Shown here piece after piece: positions 45,601 through 57,700 of a stretch of 64,000 nucleotides of DNA; within the stretch, counting starts at the first letter, position 1, and every line of letters starts with the position of its first letter. The stretch comes from Ascidia mentula (taxonomy: Eukaryota; Chordata; Ascidiacea; Phlebobranchia; Ascidiidae). The position numbers were made by a program, and so were the translations under genes. The notes under the pieces are model-generated. The model searched no databases and was not told the DNA's origin. It saw only the letters and a list, made by a program, of their open reading frames with translations. The DNA is taken from assembly GCA_947561715.1 (NCBI GenBank), contig OX387200.1, positions 14,386,501 to 14,450,500 of the forward strand. Direction: 5' to 3'.

Positions 45601-45873
45601 CAACTAATTCATTGGTTGATTTAGTATTAGACACCAGACATGTAGTATAGAATAAACCATATTACAAAATATGAAAATGACTTGCCCCCTGGAGCATGCT
45701 TCACTTTCAGTTTTTGCAGGTGTTGCGGCCTTTTTTGTAAAATATGCCAAAACTCCCTTTATCTCTTTCTCAGCAGCACACACCACAGGATTAGTTTCAT
45801 CAATGTCTCCATAATATGAAGCATGGGCTGGTCGGATGCTTGACAATGCTACATTAATGAGTGTTGATGCCAT
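24682..45873 (-). CDS. CFAP54: Cilia- and flagella-associated protein 54
   Basis: A very large minus-strand gene, roughly fifty coding exons over 21 kb. The start exon is 45686-45873, the second 45120-45387, the third 44834-45049 and the last 24682-24984 (stop TAG at 24682-24684). Exon 2 contains FDIWNKFEPRLPLE and QCFGRYIQTR, which match the conserved N-terminal region of CFAP54. The exon at 40245-40444 contains GLEPNQRYVFAVAAYTSDGK, the fibronectin-III-like segment characteristic of this protein. CFAP54 builds the C1d projection of the ciliary central pair and is needed for normal motility of cilia and sperm. Intron 1 uses a GC donor (AGGGG|GCAAGT). I verified the first three exons and a few others base by base; the exon count is an estimate. 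Confidence 0.85.
29302..29333 (+). ncRNA. Degenerate hammerhead-like core (copy C)
   Basis: On the plus strand: CTGTTGA, a partly paired CCCAGC...GCAGG segment, then GAAACGTC. One base of the CTGATGA box is changed. Lies in a CFAP54 intron, antisense to the gene. Confidence 0.2.
29845..29887 (+). repeat. Short tandem duplication
   Basis: Two adjacent copies of GTCGAAGCATTACAGAACGT, extended by TT; the second lacks one T. In a CFAP54 intron. Confidence 0.8.
31881..32025. repeat. Long foldback: 44-bp inverted repeat with 57-nt loop
   Basis: Arms 31881-31924 and 31982-32025 are reverse complements at 43 of 44 positions (arm begins GCAGAATTACAATAT). The loop holds a minus-strand hammerhead-like core at 31938-31963 (CTGAAGA, T, GCT-TATTTTG-AGC, GAAAC). 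It sits in a CFAP54 intron. The near-perfect arms point to a recent foldback or MITE-like insertion. Confidence 0.85.
35115..35145 (-). ncRNA. Hammerhead-like core motif (copy D)
   Basis: On the minus strand: CTGAAAA, then a perfect 6-bp hairpin GATTGT...ACAATC, then GAAACGTC. The first box departs from CTGATGA at two bases, so catalytic activity is unlikely, but the layout is that of copies A and B. In a CFAP54 intron. Confidence 0.3.
36082..36117 (+). repeat. 16-bp direct repeat
   Basis: TTGGGCTGATGTAGTT occurs twice, separated by 4 bases, in a CFAP54 intron. Confidence 0.8.
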
Positions 45874-46175
45874 TTTTACAGGTTAAGGACCACACATTGT
45901 CAGATTAAGCATGGCACCTAAATCTGGTTTAATAAAATCGAATAATTTTATATTACACTAACATAACCATAAAAAAATTATACATGTCAGCATTGTATGT
46001 ACATGACAGCTAGATTTATTGCTAGATGCATGGTCACCAGATTGGAAAGTTAATAACTTTTTCTGTAAACATTGATTGCACAGACTACCCAAAATTTGGC
46101 ATATACAATATAATAGTTTACTTTCTGCAAGGATTTTTCCTAAAATTGCAAAAATGTGACATCTGGCCCATAACA

Positions 46176-46522
46176 GTTTAGATCAGGAGTTCCCAACCAG
46201 GGGTGCGAGGCTAGCTGATCAGAGTTGCTTAAATATGAAACTACATTACCTCTATACTTAGATGGAAAAAAATGAAAAATATTGTTACAACAAGAGCAAA
46301 AACTTTGGTGTTGCCATGATGTTTACATGTACAGCAGTAGAGTTCTACTAGATTCATTTGGATAAGGTACAGTTCTGGGTTGTACACAACAGATTGCTTT
46401 AAGCCAGCACACTGATGGGGTTTCCAAAAATTATAAGAGGATATTAAAACAAATCTTCGTATGAGTAGTATTATAAATAACCCAAAGCGACGAGGAAAAG
46501 GTTGGGAACCACTGGCTCAGAT
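46176..46522. mobile_element. Small non-autonomous hAT-like element
   Basis: The element spans 46184-46514. Its left end begins CAGGAGTTCCCAACC, and the reverse complement of its right end reads CAGTGGTTCCCAACC, a 15-bp terminal inverted repeat of hAT type (13 of 15 match). Flanking 8-bp sequences GTTTAGAT (46176-46183) and GCTCAGAT (46515-46522) match at 6 of 8 positions, as expected of an aged hAT target-site duplication. At 331 bp it has no transposase frame. Confidence 0.75.
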
Positions 46523-46728
46523 TTAGTCTTAGACCAACGTCTTCCAATATAGACAATGGGCATACAAGAAGGATAACCACATTTTATTGCTATTAGGCAT
46601 TCCTATTACCGGTAAAAAAACATTCATGATTCAAAAAAAGGTTTATAGAAATTGAATTATTCCAACTTTCAAAAATTGTATGAAGTACATACTTTACCAA
46701 TTACAAAACAAAACCACCGCTTAGATTC

Positions 46729-46743
46729 GTCACCACGGTTACC
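46729..46743 (-). promoter_or_regulatory. Possible RFX X-box upstream of CFAP54
   Basis: The minus strand reads GGTAACCGTGGTGAC, close to the imperfect palindrome bound by RFX factors (GTNRCC, spacer, RGYAAC) with one mismatch in the second half-site. RFX factors control many ciliary genes, and CFAP54 starts 856 bp downstream on this strand. The distance is large unless an untranslated first exon lies between. Confidence 0.3.
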
Positions 46744-48771
46744 ATGTACTACATCCGATGAGGTAAATAAAATACATCAGCAAAAATGTAATGATTCGTG
46801 AATATAAACACTTACTTGCAGAGTAAGTAAAAAAAAACATGTCAGTTAATGACCATATCCGACTTAATAGTAAAGGTATATGCACGATTATTCCAGAGGC
46901 ATATGTGCGTTTGGGGTTGCCTACCATATGTCTTATTCGGGAAAGGAATTATCATAAACCGTGCAAAAACCGTATCTCAAACAAAGCTATGTGACAAGCG
47001 CAAGTAGTGTGTTAGAAGTAACATCATGGTCCATTGAATTGGGCGTCAATATATTAGTCACGTTGGCCCAACAAACTATAGAGGGGGTTTACGCCGTCAG
47101 TTACACAAAATACCTGTTGCTTACAAAACCACTTTTTCCAAGCCTACTTTGATACATATTTACATAGGGCGCGACTTTCTGAGAAAACAGCAAACCTTGA
47201 ACTGCTTTAGAGAGCGAACACCAACACACAACCAAGAGCATCGACAGTGTAACTTGTACTTCGAAAAAATCGAACACCAGTTTTCTCAGCGAGCGCGCTT
47301 GAAATCAAGTTTGGACATACGACTACATCCTAGGCAAAAAGCTGATTGTATTGCACAGCGGGTTCGTTGACTAAGAAGCGAATGCTTAAAAAGGGAATGT
47401 TCGCTCCGCTCATACATTTTCACCAACACCAGATCTTCTTTCGGACGTGAGCCAAATAGCAAGTAGAAGTTACATGTTGTGTAAGGTCTGCAACGCTTGT
47501 TTCAAATACGTAACGAAAAAAATACAGGCCAATCAAGTAGCTGAAACAAGCGCACAATTTATGAACTAAATGCGTGACGCTTTATACAGTAACATGTTGA
47601 TTAAATGATGTAACCAGCAAACTTAATTTTTAGAGCGGATCGTTGGATAAACAATAAGATTTCGGGCCTCATGAAAATGGGAGCAGACTTTAAATGCGAC
47701 ACGCATTTTGGTAATACTGTAAAGTATCAATCAGTAGTTAGTTAGAAAGTAATTCCGCATTATCAAACAAAAAGCGAGTTGCTGCTCATGGATAAATTGT
47801 GGCAAGGGGTTGTGTTCATTTTCACTGTTGTCGGGACAAAAATACCAACAATGTTTATCTAACGAATGACGATGATTGCACTTTACATGTTGGCTGTTCG
47901 AAAAGCAGGAACGAAACGAGAGCTTGACGACACCATGAATGCCGATAATAGAAATAATAATAGTGGTGGTAAGTAACAAGATATATATCTATGTATAATA
48001 TATATTAGGGCAAAATGATTACGCAGCGGAATACGAAAGGTCATTTTTTAAAACGCAAAATTTTATCAAACTAAAATACGAACATGAACCTTTCTGAAAC
48101 AATGGCTTACGACCGGCAGTTGTTCAGTAACACCTCGCAAGATTTTACCAAAGCGAGCATACGGAAGAAAAACGGTCCAGTAGATGGCGCAAAAGTGGCA
48201 GATCCAGTTCACACACGAGCATACGCGGCTGCTGGCGAAGAGCCTGCTACTGAGACTGTTGCTGGCTTTCGCAGTGCTTGGGATGATACACCACTTCCGC
48301 TCTGATAAACAAAACTTACAGATACACGCACGCGGCGATCGAATACATCAGCTCTCACCAGCAACGCGTGACTCGTGACATGAACAGGATGCAACTCTAA
48401 GCGCATACTTGCCTCATAGGGCCGAAAAGGGAGGTGGGGAGCTTTTTACAAAATCCTGTAATCGACCGTTGACGAGAGGGCGCGATTTTGAACGCTTGCG
48501 AATGTTAACACTTTAGAGCTGCTAGTGGGCGAACGCAAGCAGGTGGTTCACAGTCGCGCGTATGACGGGCGATATGCTGCGAAAAGTACGCACCTTGCGC
48601 AAGCTACGACTAACTCTCGGCGGCGATGAAAAAGCAATGTAACGAGCGGATGGGGCTGAGGGGCGAACAATAAAATAGAAAAAAAAAACTGATGAAATGG
48701 CAAAACAGGGGAATGGGGCTATAAGTCGAACGCCCAACCGAGTGAAATCGAAACAAATTGAAGAACCCGTG

Positions 48772-51700
48772 TCACAAATACTCAGAGACAGTTGCCGTGT
48801 CCGGGATGGCGCCTTGCTGCTTTTGCGGCGGCGAAAAGACCTTAATTGAAGGTGTAGTAACCCGCGGGGCGCGTTTCAATCCCGAAACACGTTTGTTGGT
48901 GTTGCTGAACAGGGTGCCTAGGATCTTGGGCCCGTTTCTGCTGGGTGACCGCTCGGGGTCGCTCGCCTGCCTTGGGTGCTGGACCACAACAGCGCTGCCG
49001 TTATTATTGTTGTTGTTATTGCTGCTGTTGTCCAACGCCGAACTCAGATTGTACATCGAGGTAGGCCTGCCTTCACCAGAGTAAGCAGCGGTCATCGGAT
49101 CTGCAACAACCAAGTTAGGTTTAACGTAACTGCGATGGCGCAACTAAGTTAAGAGGTGCGCATTTCCGCGTACACACGTCTTGTTGGGTGAAGTGACAGA
49201 AAGGAAGCGTATGGTCATGTGTATGAGGGCCCAGTATTTGTTTCCAGCATGCACTTATAATATTTGGCTTATTAATTTCTACTTAAAATTGTTTTGTGCC
49301 TTTTTGTGGTTAAACTTCGCCAATAAGTGGTATTTTTTTAGCGGCAACTTATGAGCAGGGTTATAATCAGCATAAACTAAAAACTTAGTACGCAGCTTTT
49401 GAATGTCGCCATTGGTTCAATTTACCACAAGTTAGTTCATTGGTTTAATATCCAAATACAAATAAGTAAAAGTTATTTTTTATTTCAGTTACTTGGAAAA
49501 AATCTTAGAAATGAGCATGGTATATGACAACCCTATACTTACAAGTTAGAACATAGTGCGCACAAACAGGTTTATATTATTGTGTTGACGTGGGATTGCT
49601 TGGATAGTGGGCTTATAGACTGACCAGCGGAAGCGCGCATTGCACAAAACAATGGGCCTCATAGGGAAGTGGGAGTTTTTACTGCAAGGAAATAGACAAA
49701 GGTTGCTTCCCTAAAGTCCACCACGCATTGTGGCTCGGGTTGAAACATACAAACATGCATCGCACACAGTTCCTGTAGCTCGCAACGTCGGTGTTCAAAA
49801 TATTCATGCAACGCACACGTCAAACGCATCACGTGTCAACCAACTGAAACGTTTGCTACAGCCAGCTGTTTCACAACACAATAAGGGTTAGTAAATAAAG
49901 AACGCAGCACAAATGTGTTAAATGTGGACGGCAAATGTCCTTTTTGTTAATGACATGACGTCACATTAGTACCTTCGACACGTTTCTGAAACAGACATTC
50001 TAACGCACGATTGCCACACTACTTGGTTGCCCAAGTATGTGATGCGGCCCTACACAGCAGAAGAGAGAGGTTTAAGTAGAGGATTGGTTGAAGATCGGGG
50101 ATCCGGCGCAAAACACAACGAAACTTACGTGACTCGTTGAGGTTCTGCATGGATGTGGACATCTTCTTGGAATCGATCAGTAAGGAGTTGCTGCGCGACT
50201 CAGAGGGGGAAGTGGTCTGTGCCCGCTCCAGCTCGGCTGCTCCAAGCGAGATTGGTTCCAAGTCAAAAGGAAGCGGGAATCGGGTTAGCCGAACACAAAA
50301 AACGTCACAACAAAAGTGGAAGCACGGTAGAAGTACACACACGCAAGTCCGGTTTTCCGGAGGTTAATATACGACGAAAGCAAACAACGGAAAGGCAAAC
50401 TTTAGGTCTAAAAACCTACCTCCTATTCGAAGATTCTCCATTTGCTGGACTTCTGAAATGCTTTCTTGTAGGTCGGAAACAAATTTGTTGCGGTCGTGTT
50501 CGTTCGGAGCGTTAAAAGTGATGAGGACTTTGTTATCGATTGAGTTGATCAAACGGATTCCATTGGGATAATCTGTGTTGATATAAGACATAGTTAGGCC
50601 AAGGTCTCAGCCGCATCACAGATTCCTAATGCCTTGTTAGTAAAAAAACATAAAAAAAATGCTGGCCACCAGCACAAATCTGCTGTTTAACATATTTGCT
50701 GTAGTTGGTTTAAATTATTTACATCAGGGTAAATGGCATTTGCATTAACATTGGCAAATAATGGTTTGCCGGAAAAAGTATCTTTTTTGAAAATGTGATT
50801 AATGGGTGTGGCTACTTGCCTCTAGAAACAACTGCCTATCTAGAAAACGTATTTTTCTCATAAATTATGCATATCGTGTGCTGCAGTGTTAGTTGAGGTT
50901 TATATTCAAATGCCTAAAATTCTCACTTGCGACAAATTCAACCAGCTGGTAGTCGAGATTGTCTGTGTGGAATGACCGTAATAACCTACGATGGCCGTGA
51001 GGCGCAACATACGACGCGAGAACAACAATTCAACGCCCCATCTGCGATAAAAACGCGCCCATCGCATTAGGGTATGGCCAAACCTCCCCTTTCTCCATAC
51101 ACACGCCGCGTTTAGGTCATATATGTGGATACAGGGGGTTAGCGTGGACATGCTTGGAAGAATTTAAATGACGCTGCGCACGTCGTTGCTAAGAATAAAG
51201 GTTGCATGAAAACAAAAAAGCGGTATGCGACGTGTGATGGGTGGTTGTATCATTGAGAGAGGAAGTTTAAGGGCCGATCATAGTTAACTTTAAAAGTCCA
51301 CAGCAATTGCGTAGCGAGTTTGTGGGCCTTTTATCAGGGCTTGGCTGCTGTAAAAACTGTTTGCTTTGAAGTAATAACGTGTGTAACGCGCATATTTTCT
51401 GCGCTTGCTCGGGGAACGGGTCGGCTATATTGGGAAAGCAACATGAACAATCGCTATACTACTAACACCCGAAAGTTCTTGAACTAAATCGTATTCAAAT
51501 TTTTGGCAATCTTTATTAGATTAAACGTTGATGTGAACCCTTCTCAAAGTTAAAGCATTCAGTGAGAATATTTAGTGCCACGAATTGTTTGTTGTGATTA
51601 ACTAAGGATGCAATGCAAACCGTATGTGGCTTACATAAAAAAATATATACATGAAACAGACATTTCATAATATTTCAACTAAATGGTATGTGCTATTTGG

Positions 51701-54700
51701 AAAGGTGATTTTATGTGATATTTTTGTTCATTTATAAACCATGAAGAAAACTGAAAATGCCACACATGGACATAGCTATATTACAACACCAGACTCCAGA
51801 CTAAGTTCGTGCGAGGGCATCAAAACTAATTAGTTAAGCGCTGTAAAGCAACTTAATGCGGTGGCGTCAATGATGATTGCGCCAAACCATCGATCGTATT
51901 CCCTATAGCTAAGCCTCAAACGCCATTCAATGCACAACACGATTCCTTGCGTGTGGGCGTAAGGTTCCAACAAAATGGGAACGCCCCTCTGCACATTAAT
52001 CCATGAGACCACAATTGAATTTAAGTTTCTGCTGCTGGGTAACTATAAAGGGGGTATATCTATTACGTGTGGTGCTTGCTACTGTGGACGCGATGAGTGT
52101 TTCTGAAGGAAAGTGAAAGTAATAAAAATTGGGTTTGTGTATGGAAAATATAGTCCCCAAACCTGAAACACCACTTTGTCACGTGGGCTTCGACGGGAAA
52201 ATCACATTGAAACATTTTGTGACGTCATCGTGATGTTGAACAAAAATGCACATTTAATTCAGTCGGCGTGCGTTGTCGTTTCTTGCGCAGCAGTTTATTG
52301 TAATGAGTGCAAATAGAACAACGTGAAGCGAAATACCATAATCTTAAAACCAATTGCGACGAGACTCGCCTACGGGGCCTACGACATACGCCCGATCGTC
52401 ACGCTGTGTTTAACATTATGCCTGCGTTTGCATAAAAATTGGGTCGCGGCCGCAGAATGCGTAAACAGCCGGCATTTTACGCGTGTCTTAACGAACAAGT
52501 GCGCGATTGCAATATGTTCACTTTAACAGGCACACGTGTCTTGGAAATAGCAACCAGCTCATGGCCTTGAGATTATTAAGTCGAGTGGACAGACTAAGTT
52601 TTGACCCTACCTTGCAAACAGATACCTACTGGAGAATGATCGCAAAACATTTGTTAGTTTAATACAAAGAAAATAGCCAATTCATGCTACAGACGTTTCG
52701 AAGTTCTCAACTATGGCATTGGCTATTTTGTTTGTATTGAAGATATATAAAACCGTCAGTTGCGTTCCTAAGTTTGTTAGTTCAATATTTCAAAACCAAT
52801 ACTTACATGCGGTTTCAAATACCAGTACGTTCATGCCATGTAGCGAGAGTGACTGCTTGAACGTGTAGGTGGTAGCGAATTTCTTTTTCTGCAATATCTT
52901 GGTGACCTAAGAATGAAGACGCATGTTGTTACATCGGTCACCGAAGGTTGTGAGTCAAACGTCTGAGTTGCAACATAGTAAAATGCACACCACTGGTGAC
53001 GCAATTATGTACTGTATGACAAGGGACGCGATATCCTGGATTTGAAAATAGCATCGATGAGCTATAATACTTAACGAATCATACAAATACGTTCAAATAC
53101 GGCATATACAACCTGTGTATAATAAATTACTTCTGCATTTAAACGTAAAAAATAGTTTTTAGGATGGTACGTTATGTCGCTTCTTTACGATACCTTGAAG
53201 CGAAAAAAATAAAGCGTAACACACTACGCACGAAACTGCGCAACAAAACAGGCGAGTATTGTTTTCATGGTGACTACACACTTTCGCAGAATGCTGGAAT
53301 AATTTCAGAGCGGAAATCGCTCACACTGCAGGCTGCAACTTCCTGAATGTCTCGCGCTCGATACAACATTAGAAATTAACACCAACTCTGGGACAGACTA
53401 TAACACACCAGAATCATGTCGTTGAATAGGAACACTTCACGCTGATGTAGTCCCATCTTCTGTGGTTTATTGGGGTCGGTGACCTGATACAAGCGACAGT
53501 AGCACACAAGTCGACGGTGGGGAACGGCTAGTACTGGCTTTTTGCCCACAATGTTGCGCTCCACCTACATACAATGCATGGTCTCAGTTTTCCTGGTTAT
53601 GTCATTGTCTTCATTGTAGAAGGTGTGGCAAATCGCCACAAGTATATTGGATCAAGTGCGGCATAATAACCACAAGTATTAAGTGCGGGACTCTACCTAC
53701 CGATCTTCGGTCTCATCGCACAGTTTCCAACAAGTTGGCACTTTGGTGACAAAAAACACGTTATACAAATGGCACATATCAATGTGATGCCATTGGGCGA
53801 CAATCACGCGAGAGAATGACGGCAATTAAGAATGTGTCATGCTCAATACCCAGCGTCCACGATATAGGTAATGAGACCAACCTCAAGCACTTGGGTGACG
53901 TGATCGTCCAGGGTCGTGAACTCCTTGTTGCGTATGCGGTTGTACATGTTCTTTAGCAAGACCTCATCCAAGTCATCACCATTGTCTATGCCTGGGAGTT
54001 CAACCAATGGGTAAATGTCTTGAGTGCTGTGTTAGGTGAGGATTAGCGACCAAGAGTTATTTGCGGGGACAAAGGATAGCACTTACGTCCACTAATTACT
54101 GGTTGTAAACCCACACTAGTTTGTTGGGTTGGAGAAACGACTTGGCTGTTGATGTTTTGAGAATAATATTTACACCACATTCAATGATTACTGTTGGTGT
54201 TTTTAAAGAAGACTGGGATTTGTATTCAATCAAGTTTGGACCAATACCAATTTGACACCTATCACACCTTCTATAAAGATGACATGCACAGCATGACAGA
54301 CTTTCCATCAAAACCCATTGAGGTTAACTCAAAACATGGCCTATATTTGCAGGGCTTACAAATTAATACACAAACTGTTTGTCATGAAGATGATAACCTC
54401 TATTTCATACTCGGTTGGATATACTTGTATGAAGACTTGGACTTAGCTCTATGTACAGAGTTATGACTATAATTACTTGATAATTGTTCCCATCCAGAAA
54501 ATTGAATGTATCAAATGTATAAGTTACAACAAAGTATCCACAGCTATAGTAAATACTGCTGACCAGAAAAGAATCGTGTGACAACTAGCAGAAGTAAATA
54601 CAGTAAACAACGTTAATTGAAGCCTATTACCTCTCAGATTTTTGATAAAATCACTTTCAGTCATTCTTTTCTCATGCCTCATGTTGGGTGAATGTAGGTC

Positions 54701-57700
54701 TGTGTTGAGCATTATGATCGCGAATGCAAGTACAAAAATCGCATCTGGGTTGTGCAAGCTCTCCACAAGCTTTGGGTTACAAGTGCAGTATCGTTGTGAA
54801 AAAGCCTGCAAAGTCATTTTTGAGGAAACATGTCATGGCAGTCTAGGAGGAAACTGGGGATTCTCAGAATGTTTGTGGCGAGAGAATGACTCAAGAATTC
54901 CTCAAAGTACATCCAAAATAGAGGAGTTGCTTTTAGAAAAACTTAGTCATCACAGTCATGCATGCCTTTTTAAATAGGTTTAAAGCTAATGTCATGTTCT
55001 GCACTTTATATTTTAATCATTTTAAGTATCAAAATAATGCAATAAATCAGGCAAAACAGAACACATAAAGCATTATTTATTAAAACTGTATATTTCAGCC
55101 AACATGTGATGTCCTATGTAGTCTAAAACAACTGTGTATTTAGCAATACTTTGTTACAAAACCAGAAAAGTACATTTCATATTTAAGGAAATTTATGATC
55201 ATCTCAAGAAACCAAATAGAGGATACACATACACACAGAAGGGCTTGTAACAGGAAATGGAATTCCATTGTGACATACTGTCAGTGTCAAAAAACATTTC
55301 ATTGTTCTGATTTATATTGTTGACACACAAACAGAACGTCAAAATTTTACAGCCAGATATTTGGTTTTATTTCATGGTCAATAAAGTTTATAGTTCTAAA
55401 ATGGTTTATACCACATCCTACCTCGACCAGCCTTTCAACCTTCTGTGCCTCCCCCTGCACTTTAATCTGAGATTGAAACTGCCGAAGTGCCTCATCCAAC
55501 TCCATACTACTGAAGTCCATTAGTTCACATAAGGAGCTGAAAAAGAATTTGCAAGATTATTTAAAAATTGATGCATTTTCCCCTCAATAATATTAAAAAA
55601 AGCACAAGATCTGGTTATTGTACTAAATATGCCATGCACATTTGCAATTTTGACATTTTTCATAGCATTTAAAGGTTTTTCTGTATGGATGTTTTCATTT
55701 TTTCAAAAATTACTTTGCAAAGTAAAAGCAATTTAAACTGCACTACCAAAGTTTAGTAAAGTACGCAGTACCAAACAATCTATATAATCAATACACTAAT
55801 CTCCATTACACATCAAAGTTTGGCAGGGCCATAATGTAATGTATATACTATGCACAAGGGGTAAATATCAAGGCTAACATACTCAAGAACTTCTTGGTTG
55901 AAGACCTTCTGTGTGTTACCAAGATACTCTCCAACCATTTGGCGACTTAAACCCTTGCGATTGAGCAAAAAGGAAGCAACTGCAGGCGGAGTGTGAGACA
56001 CAAACATGTTGTCAACAAGAAAGGCCAAACCTTTGCTTGGTTTTCTAAAAAAATGTAAAGCATATTTACCTCTGAGTCCATGTTTAAAAAATTCATTGAA
56101 CTACAATGGAACCAAATGATGGGCTTTACACAACCCATTATCTGTTTACCCTAATTGCCCAGCATGCAGCTCAATTACTGAAAGAAATAGCTTAATTAAC
56201 AAAATTTGTTACACTGTCGTACTGCAAATGTACACAAAAACAAATAATCTAATCGTTGAATTTACTTGTTGAAAAGGTTGAGGCCAATGCGGTAGTAGCG
56301 CTTGCGCATGACGTCATTGTTGACGTCACAATGCCAACTTCCCCTAACAGAAATGTTGCTTTTTCGTTGATATCCACCAGTTTGAAGCATATTTTCACTG
56401 ATAATTGATGACATTTCACTTGATATGCTGGCTGTGTCAGAACTAGAAAACAAATTTTATTGTTTTTCATACAAACAATAGAAATAATCTTGTTTAAGAG
56501 ACTGGCCCATATTGCTATTAACACTGTCATGTTTAAAAGATAGCAATATGGGCCAGTCTCTCTAAATTCAGAATTATGAGAAAACCTGTAAGTTGTGTGC
56601 CTAATCTTGTTTAGTTTCGATAATTACACTAGGAAACTGTTCTTATTGGTAATGACAGAAATGTTCAAATGTGTGCAATACAATGATAGTTTTGTGAAAG
56701 TAACTATATATTGCATTAGCAAACAGCTGCAGTCTCGGGTTGAGCCACATTTGTAGCAAACATACAAAATGTTTCCAGGTTAGCATTCGGAAGGAACTCT
56801 AGTAAATTTATTGAGCTGTTTCTGTTTAGTAATAGATTTTTTGAATAAGCATTTACCTTCGCATGCTTTCATGATCTCCATCATTATCAAAACTTTTCAG
56901 ACTAGACTCTGAATTGGTTCGATGCCACTTGGGGGAGTGTCGTCTATTAATTATTTCACTATCACTGTTTCGTGAGCGGGTGGATAGAGTGGCTTGTGAT
57001 CGCGGTAGCATAGGTTCTGGGTCCAAGGCATGTGTTGTGTGCTCTGGAGTAACTGGCGCTTCCTCTGGCAAAATCACCGTTTCATATCTGGTGATTGATA
57101 ATAATGGAGATGGGTGAGTCAATACTGCTCAGCTGATGTTGCAAGAATTATGAGGCAGATTTCACAAGCAATAGTGGCATAAGTTAATGAGTAACCAAAT
57201 AAAAATGGACAACTTGCATGTGTATGCAATTAAGAGACCTGTAATAGAACAATGCATGTTGTATGGGTTTCATCAAACTGTTGTTTACGTTTCTTTAAAC
57301 CTCAAGACATGTGCTTACATTAAACAGTATGTGGCGAAATTGCTACACATGGAAAACACAAATTACAGAAGATAATATCTTATTCAAACATGTAGAGTGA
57401 TAATACTATTCTGAGTATCATTTACAAGCCTGCTCACCCATGCCTCTTTTTTCTTCTTGGAACTTTTTGAAAACTGGGTGTGTCAGAAGCTCCTGCGAGA
57501 ATCCGTTGCACAATTTCATCATTTGAAAGAGGTTGTCCAGGAGTCACAGTAGGAGACTCAAGGGCTTTTGGGGTCACAGTGTCATCTTCCTGAGGTTTTT
57601 CTGGGTTGGCAACACTTTTAGTCTCTTCCTGTAGTTGCTTGTCATCAGAATTTGCCGTTGGCACATCTCCGTTAACAGTCGCAGTTTCTTCACCGGCAGA

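Larger units (their letters stand above)
45874..48771. other. Spacer between CFAP54 and IQSEC
   Basis: Nearly 2.9 kb between the CFAP54 start and the IQSEC stop, both on the minus strand. It contains the hAT-like element, the candidate X-box, and from about 47000 on mostly unique AT-rich DNA that turns more GC-balanced near 48100-48700. Several open frames exist but none has splice support or familiar motifs. Confidence 0.4.

Noticed and set aside
47149..47370. Plus-strand frame with basic residues
   Set aside because: No splice support, motifs or neighbouring exons; composition fits chance.
48084..48305. Plus-strand frame downstream of IQSEC
   Set aside because: Antisense to the likely IQSEC 3' untranslated region, without recognisable features.
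54194..54466. Plus-strand frame in an IQSEC intron
   Set aside because: Lies between well-defined Sec7-region exons on the other strand and has no motif.
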